DNA from: a virus
DNA: 64,000 nt
IMG/VR virus record: IMGVR_UViG_3300021962_000091
Location: 1 to 64,000 of that record
Strand: one strand, 5' to 3'
Notes under the pieces: model-generated
What the model was told of the DNA's origin: nothing
The model's input: only the letters and a program-made list of their open reading frames with translations
Databases searched by the model: none
In this document: one piece after another, positions 60,092-64,000 of the stretch
How positions within the stretch are numbered: the first letter of the stretch is position 1
Layout: each line of letters opens with the position of its first letter
Translations under genes and position numbers: made by a program

Positions 60092-60679
60092 CTACCTCCT
60101 GTTTGTTTGTAATAGTTTAGCCAGGGCGTGCATAATCGCCCCATGCACATCTTCAACCGCTTCATATTCTGTGAGATTGACGTGGAGGTTGACGTCACTC
60201 AAACTGCGGAGCGGTTCGCCTAAAAATCCGGTCAAACTAATAAGACGTATATTTGGTCGTTCATGTTTTACAAAATTGGCCGTGTGCACCACATTCGGGG
60301 ATTTGCCACTCGCGCTAATCAACACCACCACCCCTTCGCTGTGTTTGCGCGTCTGGTGCTTCAGTTGATCGGTAAACACACGGTCGTATCCCAAATCATT
60401 GCCAATCGCTGTGAGTAGCGCGATATTACTCGACAGACTAATCACATTATGGGAGATGAGTTCTCCCGACGCGCCCTTGAGGTGGTCGCACGCCCAATGC
60501 TGTGAGAGGGCCGCTGACGCCCCATTTCCCGCGACAAACACGGGGGCACCAGCCTCGGCGGCATCCAGTAAGAGCTGGGCCGCGTCTTCAAGGTCATGCG
60601 GTGTAATTTGATGCAGTCCGAGAATGAGCGCCGACTTATGCTGTTCCCATTGCGCCTCAATTATGTCGCGTGTCATCAT
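60092..60679 (-). CDS. gmhA: Sedoheptulose-7-phosphate isomerase (GmhA-like)
   Basis: A 195-residue SIS-domain protein that converts sedoheptulose 7-phosphate to D-glycero-D-manno-heptose 7-phosphate. The family core is 'APVFVAGNGASAALSQHWAC' then DHLKGA, 'SLSSNIALLTAIGNDLGYDR' with VFTDQL, 'GVVVLISASGKSPNVVHTAN' (phosphate-binding SxSGxS-type loop) and 'EYEAVEDVHGAIMHALAKLL', including the catalytic/zinc His and Glu. The start is the ATG at 60679 with GGAG upstream; the longer frame would need a TTG. It overlaps the hddA end by 23 bases. Confidence 0.88.
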   Translation of the reverse strand: MMTRDIIEAQWEQHKSALILGLHQITPHDLEDAAQLLLDAAEAGAPVFVAGNGASAALSQHWACDHLKGASGELISHNVISLSSNIALLTAIGNDLGYDRVFTDQLKHQTRKHSEGVVVLISASGKSPNVVHTANFVKHERPNIRLISLTGFLGEPLRSLSDVNLHVNLTEYEAVEDVHGAIMHALAKLLQTNRR

Positions 60680-61655
60680 AGACAATCTCCACTCCTGTGT
60701 GTGTTGGACTTACATTATACCACACATGGTCGGCAAACACCGTGCGTTGAATGTGCTGTTTTTCCTCGGGAGACTTCGCGCAGAGTAGCAGATAGCCGCC
60801 ATTCCCCGCCCCCAGTAGTTTTCCCCCAAGCACCCCCGCCCGACGCGCACGGTCGTAGGCCTCGTCGATGTCGGGGGTCGAAATGGCCGAGTGCATTTGC
60901 TTCTTCTGCATCCACCCTTCGTGCAACAGCTCCCCAAAACCAGCAATATGTTGGCGCTCGAACAGCGGCTTGGCTTGATACGCCATATTCACCAGTCGTT
61001 CGACGTGCGTCGAAGACATGCCCTGTTGTAGTATTTGATTTGCACTTATTTGTCGGCTCGGCATTTTCACGAGAAACAAACACGCAAATAATTCGGGGGC
61101 GGGGGCCAGACGCGTCACCGTAAAGGGATGGGTAAAGGGAGGGGTCGTCATCGGGTTTGCATGATATTCCACAAACAGCGAGCCTCCATACGCGGCGGCC
61201 ATATGGTCTTGATACCCAATAGGCGAACCGACGTCATGAATTTCCAAATGCCCTGCGGTCGTGGCCGCCCAATAGGGGTCGGGGGGAAATGGCGTGTTAT
61301 ACACATAGCGTTGCAGTCCCGACAATAATGCGACAATGAAGGCGCTGCTGGCGCCAAGTCCCGTCCCAATGGTCGGGATATCCGCAAACGAACTGATCTC
61401 AATGTGTTGTGCAATCTTGGCCCAGCGAAGGGCGGAACGCACGCTGTTATGTCGCACGGACTCGGCAGTATCATGATACTCCGTAGTAGAGTAGGCAACT
61501 TTGACGTGCGGCTGCGGAGTATGGATAATGGTTGCGTACACCCACTTATCAAACGTTGCCGAGAGTGTGGCTCCCCCGTAGGTCTCAAAGTAGGACGGAA
61601 TATCCGACCCTCCGCCGAAGAAACTGAGGCGAAGCGGCGCCTTGACAAGAATCAT
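60657..61655 (-). CDS. hddA: D-glycero-alpha-D-manno-heptose 7-phosphate kinase (HddA-like)
   Basis: A 332-residue GHMP kinase. The substrate loop 'APLRLSFFGGGSDIPSYFET', the ATP loop PTIGTGLGASSAFIVALLSG and the C-terminal 'GGKLLGAGNGGYLLLCA' are in GHMP order and resemble HddA, which makes heptose 1,7-bisphosphate for the GDP-heptose route. It follows the glycosyltransferase gene by 1 base and overlaps gmhA. With GmhA, GmhB and a nucleotidyltransferase end, three consecutive steps and possibly the activating step of heptose synthesis are present. Confidence 0.88.
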   Translation of the reverse strand: MILVKAPLRLSFFGGGSDIPSYFETYGGATLSATFDKWVYATIIHTPQPHVKVAYSTTEYHDTAESVRHNSVRSALRWAKIAQHIEISSFADIPTIGTGLGASSAFIVALLSGLQRYVYNTPFPPDPYWAATTAGHLEIHDVGSPIGYQDHMAAAYGGSLFVEYHANPMTTPPFTHPFTVTRLAPAPELFACLFLVKMPSRQISANQILQQGMSSTHVERLVNMAYQAKPLFERQHIAGFGELLHEGWMQKKQMHSAISTPDIDEAYDRARRAGVLGGKLLGAGNGGYLLLCAKSPEEKQHIQRTVFADHVWYNVSPTHTGVEIVYDDTRHN

Positions 61656-61656
61656 G

Positions 61657-62655
61657 TTAGACCGCCTTTACTTCTGCGATCAGATTCTTCCACTTGCGAA
61701 TGACTGTGGGCCATCCGAAACGGGTTGTGGCGACCGTGTGCGCGATCTTACGACGATTGGTGAGACCGGTGCTCTCCCACACATCCGTGGTGCGCAGCAC
61801 ATTGATAATTTGCGCCAGCACTTCGGCGAACTTTGTCGCATGGGCCTGTGCGTTCTCATCGCCATCATACCAGTCCGTCAACCCACTGCTGGTGTCGGGT
61901 AAGGCGGCATAGTTGGGATGGACACAGAGACATCCCGCCATCATCGCTTCAATCAAGCAGCGACAGGAGGTCTCCGGCCAAATCGACGGATAGGCAAAAA
62001 TATGGGCGTCCTGATAGGCTTTGGTGATGGTCTCACGATCGACGGTGCCGTGATAGCGAATCTGAGGATGTGATTTGCACCGCTCGAAGAGCTTTTCATA
62101 CTGCTTGTCGCGTTCATCCCACCCGTAGAGCTTGAAGGATGAATAGACATCCAATTCAATAAACGGAAAGAGGTCCGCCAAGCGTTCAAAGACGGGCACC
62201 AAAATTTCCAGTCCGCGATGCGGTGTTGACGTGTAGATGAGACGAATCGGATTGGTGCGTGGGTCGGTCTTCTCCGCAAACGGAATCGGCTCCACACCGG
62301 TTTCAATCACGCGGCACTGGTCAGAAAACGGCAGTTTGAGTGTGGTGATAAATTGCTGATATTGCCAGTTTGACGAAAACACGATGCGGTCAAAACGGTC
62401 ACGCGAGGCTTGGTCGCGCAGATGTGCGGCTTCGGGGTCGCCGGGTAAATCGTGAAGATGGTAGATACGAACGGCATCGGGGTCGAGATCGCGCACCCGC
62501 GACGTAATAATCTGGATTCCGTCGAGTTCTTCAGGTGACAAATAGTGAAAGAGTTCTCTGGTCGTCACCTCGGTGCCGCCATTGGCGTTTTTGTTGAGTT
62601 CGTTTTTGCCGATAAGGTTTTGATTGCGAAGTTCAGAAACAGGTGGTAGCGCCAT
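61657..62655 (-). CDS. GT4-family glycosyltransferase
   Basis: A 332-residue GT-B enzyme. It has 'NKNANGGTEVTTRELFHYLS' at the N-terminus, 'DRIVFSSNWQYQQFITTLKL', 'PIRLIYTSTPHRGLEILVPV' and the donor-binding end 'AHIFAYPSIWPETSCRCLIE' followed by AMMAGC, the E-x7-E type motif of GT4. The order TGxEP-like 'VIETGVEPIPF', then Y-T-S-x-P-x-R-G is standard. Its place before the heptose genes suggests transfer of heptose or a related sugar onto a phage or host glycan. A CTAAATA and a TATACT box lie upstream. Confidence 0.88.
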   Translation of the reverse strand: MALPPVSELRNQNLIGKNELNKNANGGTEVTTRELFHYLSPEELDGIQIITSRVRDLDPDAVRIYHLHDLPGDPEAAHLRDQASRDRFDRIVFSSNWQYQQFITTLKLPFSDQCRVIETGVEPIPFAEKTDPRTNPIRLIYTSTPHRGLEILVPVFERLADLFPFIELDVYSSFKLYGWDERDKQYEKLFERCKSHPQIRYHGTVDRETITKAYQDAHIFAYPSIWPETSCRCLIEAMMAGCLCVHPNYAALPDTSSGLTDWYDGDENAQAHATKFAEVLAQIINVLRTTDVWESTGLTNRRKIAHTVATTRFGWPTVIRKWKNLIAEVKAV

Positions 62656-62715
62656 TATGAAATCTCCATTCCGTAGTAGTATAGCACATCATCCGATGTT
62701 GCCGCATCAAATCAA

Positions 62716-62730
62716 CTAAATAGTATTTAG
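62716..62730. promoter_or_regulatory. Palindromic bidirectional late promoter CTAAATAGTATTTAG
   Basis: A perfect palindrome giving CTAAATA on both strands: plus toward the GIY-YIG gene, minus toward the glycosyltransferase gene. Confidence 0.6.
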
Positions 62731-62733
62731 AGC

Positions 62734-62765
62734 GGGTAGAAATGAGCAGGAACTCATCTCTACCC
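62734..62765 (+). other. Leader hairpin before the homing endonuclease gene
   Basis: GGGTAGA/TCTACCC stem with an inner ATGAG/CTCAT stem, between the late promoter and the GIY-YIG ribosome site. Leader hairpins are known to control T4 homing endonuclease expression, but this one ends before the GGAGG site. Confidence 0.5.
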
Positions 62766-62795
62766 TAAACGCTAACAACCTGATCGGAGGCTGTC

Positions 62796-63395
62796 ATGTC
62801 TGCTATTATTTATCTTCTCACCAATACCATCAACGGAAAACAATACGTCGGGCAAACTGTCTATAGTCTAAAAAACCGATGGTGGAAACACTGTTGGAGT
62901 GTGAGAAATGGTTCTAACTTACACCTACACAATGCCATGCGGAAATACGGACCCGATGCCTTCACCCGAGAGATACTGGAACACACGACCATTGAGGATG
63001 TGAATGCTCGTGAAACCTATTGGATCGCGGAACTGAATACGCGGGAGCACGGCTATAATATGACGGAGGGTGGAGAGGGCACCCGCGGCATCATACGGAG
63101 TGAAGAATATCGGGCAAAACAACGGGTGGCTAAGACAGGCAAAAAATATTCTAACGAAACTCGGTCGAGGATGAGCGCAGCACACATAGGCAAGAGATTC
63201 TCTGATGAAAGCCGAGCGAGAATGTGCATCGCGCAAAAAGGTCGAAGAAAGTCAGCCGAACATCGAGCGAAGTTGAGCGCAGCAAATATGGGCAAGAAAC
63301 TTTCACCCGAGACTATCGCAAAGCGCACGGCCACCTATAAACTTCACCGACGCATGAAGAAGTTTATGGCTCCGCCCGCGACGATTGTTTCATAA
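62796..63395 (+). CDS. GIY-YIG homing endonuclease with NUMOD3 repeats
   Basis: A 199-residue mobile endonuclease. The GIY-YIG domain is degenerate at the start (IYLLTNTINGKQYVGQTVYS: Y-L-L...Y-V-G-Q), then 'KNRWWKHCWS' with the catalytic Arg, 'AMRKYGPDAFTREILEH' and the catalytic Glu region 'ARETYWIAELNTREHGYNMT'. The C-terminus carries four NUMOD3-like DNA-binding repeats (for example KTGKKYSNETRSRMSAAHIG, HIGKRFSDESRARMCIAQKG). GGAGG precedes the ATG. It is on the opposite strand to the heptose genes and overlaps the gmhB end by 32 bases, which fits insertion as a free-standing element. Confidence 0.9.
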   Translation: MSAIIYLLTNTINGKQYVGQTVYSLKNRWWKHCWSVRNGSNLHLHNAMRKYGPDAFTREILEHTTIEDVNARETYWIAELNTREHGYNMTEGGEGTRGIIRSEEYRAKQRVAKTGKKYSNETRSRMSAAHIGKRFSDESRARMCIAQKGRRKSAEHRAKLSAANMGKKLSPETIAKRTATYKLHRRMKKFMAPPATIVS

Positions 63396-63915
63396 TGAGT
63401 TCACACGCATCATAAATGTCGAGGGCTTGATAATCGGGAAGAATATCCTGATACGGAGATTCTCCACACACATATTTAGACCCCACAAATATCGTGCGTG
63501 TTCCCGCATTACGTCCGCATACGATGTCCTTCCAGCGGTCGCCAATCATGTAGTGCTGTCGCATCACGCGTGAGAGTTGATGCCGCGCGACTAAATCCAA
63601 TATCATGCCATGATTCGGTTTGTAGTGGGAACTGCCTTGTACGGAGCAGTAGGCAATTTCACGAATCTCCGGCACCCAGTGTTGGAGTTGAGCGTTGATG
63701 ACGTCCATATCGTTCTCTGTCATCTCATGGCCGACATGGGGTTGATTGGTGACGACAAAGCACTGGTAGTGTGGCGCGACAAGCGCAAACGCGTCTTGCA
63801 CACGCGGAAGCAGCACGAATTCGTCGATGCACCACGGAGAGGTCATGCGACCGTCCGCCCGTGGAATCAGTGGGTTAATTACTCCATCACGGTCGAAGAA
63901 GATGGCACGGTGCAT
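63364..63915 (-). CDS. gmhB: Heptose 1,7-bisphosphate phosphatase (GmhB-like, HAD family)
   Basis: A 183-residue HAD phosphatase. RAIFFDRDGVINPLIPRADG (DxDGV nucleophile motif), 'HYQCFVVTNQPHVGHEMTEN' (motif with TNQ), then 'SSHYKPNHGMILDLVARHQL' (Lys motif) and 'QHYMIGDRWKDIVCGRNAG' (GDRxxD) are the GmhB pattern. The usual zinc-binding Cys/His loop is only partly evident ('YCSVQGSSHY'). It removes phosphate from heptose 1,7-bisphosphate, the step after HddA. It overlaps the GIY-YIG gene at its end and the nucleotidyltransferase end at its start, with TTGGAGG as ribosome site. Confidence 0.85.
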   Translation of the reverse strand: MHRAIFFDRDGVINPLIPRADGRMTSPWCIDEFVLLPRVQDAFALVAPHYQCFVVTNQPHVGHEMTENDMDVINAQLQHWVPEIREIAYCSVQGSSHYKPNHGMILDLVARHQLSRVMRQHYMIGDRWKDIVCGRNAGTRTIFVGSKYVCGESPYQDILPDYQALDIYDACELIMKQSSRAEP

Positions 63916-64000
63916 GAGGCGGCCTCCAATAAACGAGTGCGAATACTACTGGAGCTAAACGAGTGATGTCGCGGCACATAGATGGTCGTCATGTTCAACT
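63879..64000 (-). CDS. Nucleotidyltransferase, C-terminal end (partial)
   Basis: The frame enters at the window edge and ends at a TAA at 63879-63881, overlapping gmhB by 37 bases. The visible end is 'NMTTIYVPRHHSFSSSSIRT' and RLLEAASCTVPSSSTVME. An (I/V)xxPRxxxxS-S-S-x-(I/L)-R ending is typical of CTP/ATP-dependent sugar-1-phosphate or glycerol-phosphate nucleotidyltransferases of the HldE-C type. It would complete activation of heptose 1-phosphate. Too little is present to name it. Confidence 0.5.
   Translation of the reverse strand, partial: LNMTTIYVPRHHSFSSSSIRTRLLEAASCTVPSSSTVME

Noticed and set aside
63472-63478. Late promoter motif CTAAATA inside gmhB
   Set aside because: It lies within the coding region with no suitable downstream minus-strand gene start close by.

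Overview
The window is part of the genome of a T4-like myovirus. The neck proteins gp13 and gp14, baseplate proteins gp6, gp8, gp25, gp27, gp48 and gp53, head-completion gp4, gp26, ssDNA-binding gp32 and late-transcription factor gp33 are all recognisable, in an arrangement close to that of aquatic T4-like phages (cyanophages and their relatives). Many genes are preceded by CTAAATA or TATAAATA, which look like T4-type late promoters. The tmRNA gene is circularly permuted and ends in CACCTCCACCA. That layout is known from alphaproteobacteria, cyanobacteria and some betaproteobacteria, so a host in one of those groups is plausible. No host is proven.

Layout. 1-1911 (minus): neck proteins. 1969-14347 (minus): an unusual accessory block inside the tail-fibre region. 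It holds two long proteins made almost entirely of His-x-Asp and related aromatic-x-Asp/Asn/Ser motifs, each beside a fibre-like protein. With them are two radical SAM/SPASM enzymes whose own C-termini carry HGDHxD repeats, a putative HExxH iron/2-oxoglutarate peptide hydroxylase, a Cys-motif plus methyltransferase fusion and a glycosyltransferase-like protein. I read this as a virion-protein modification system resembling RiPP maturation, with the fibre repeats as likely substrates. 14350-35683 (minus): baseplate, hub and spike genes. 35724-41562 (plus): gp4, an unidentified protein, a tube-like protein, gp26, a gp51-like protein and a tape-measure protein with an M15 peptidase domain.

41623-51866 (mainly minus): gp32, gp33, a SleB-type endolysin, the permuted tmRNA, a PD-(D/E)XK nuclease, a second highly structured non-coding region (45430-45780) with its own sigma70-like promoter, a ligase-like protein, Dps, HSP20, a SpoU methyltransferase and several zinc-ribbon proteins. 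51920-58898 (minus): a lipoprotein, then proteins with T4-type capsid-targeting N-termini and repeated (L/I)xE-A sites typical of prohead protease cleavage. These look like internal head proteins, two of them possibly polyproteins. 58969-64000: a heptose/sugar block with GmhA, HddA, GmhB, the end of a nucleotidyltransferase, a GT4 glycosyltransferase and a class I methyltransferase-like protein, interrupted by a GIY-YIG homing endonuclease.

Non-coding stretches over 300 bases are 43472-43858 (tmRNA and its terminator) and 45358-45821 (structured RNA). The rest of the window is tightly packed. Functions are assigned from motifs, gene order and remembered family patterns; no database search was run.
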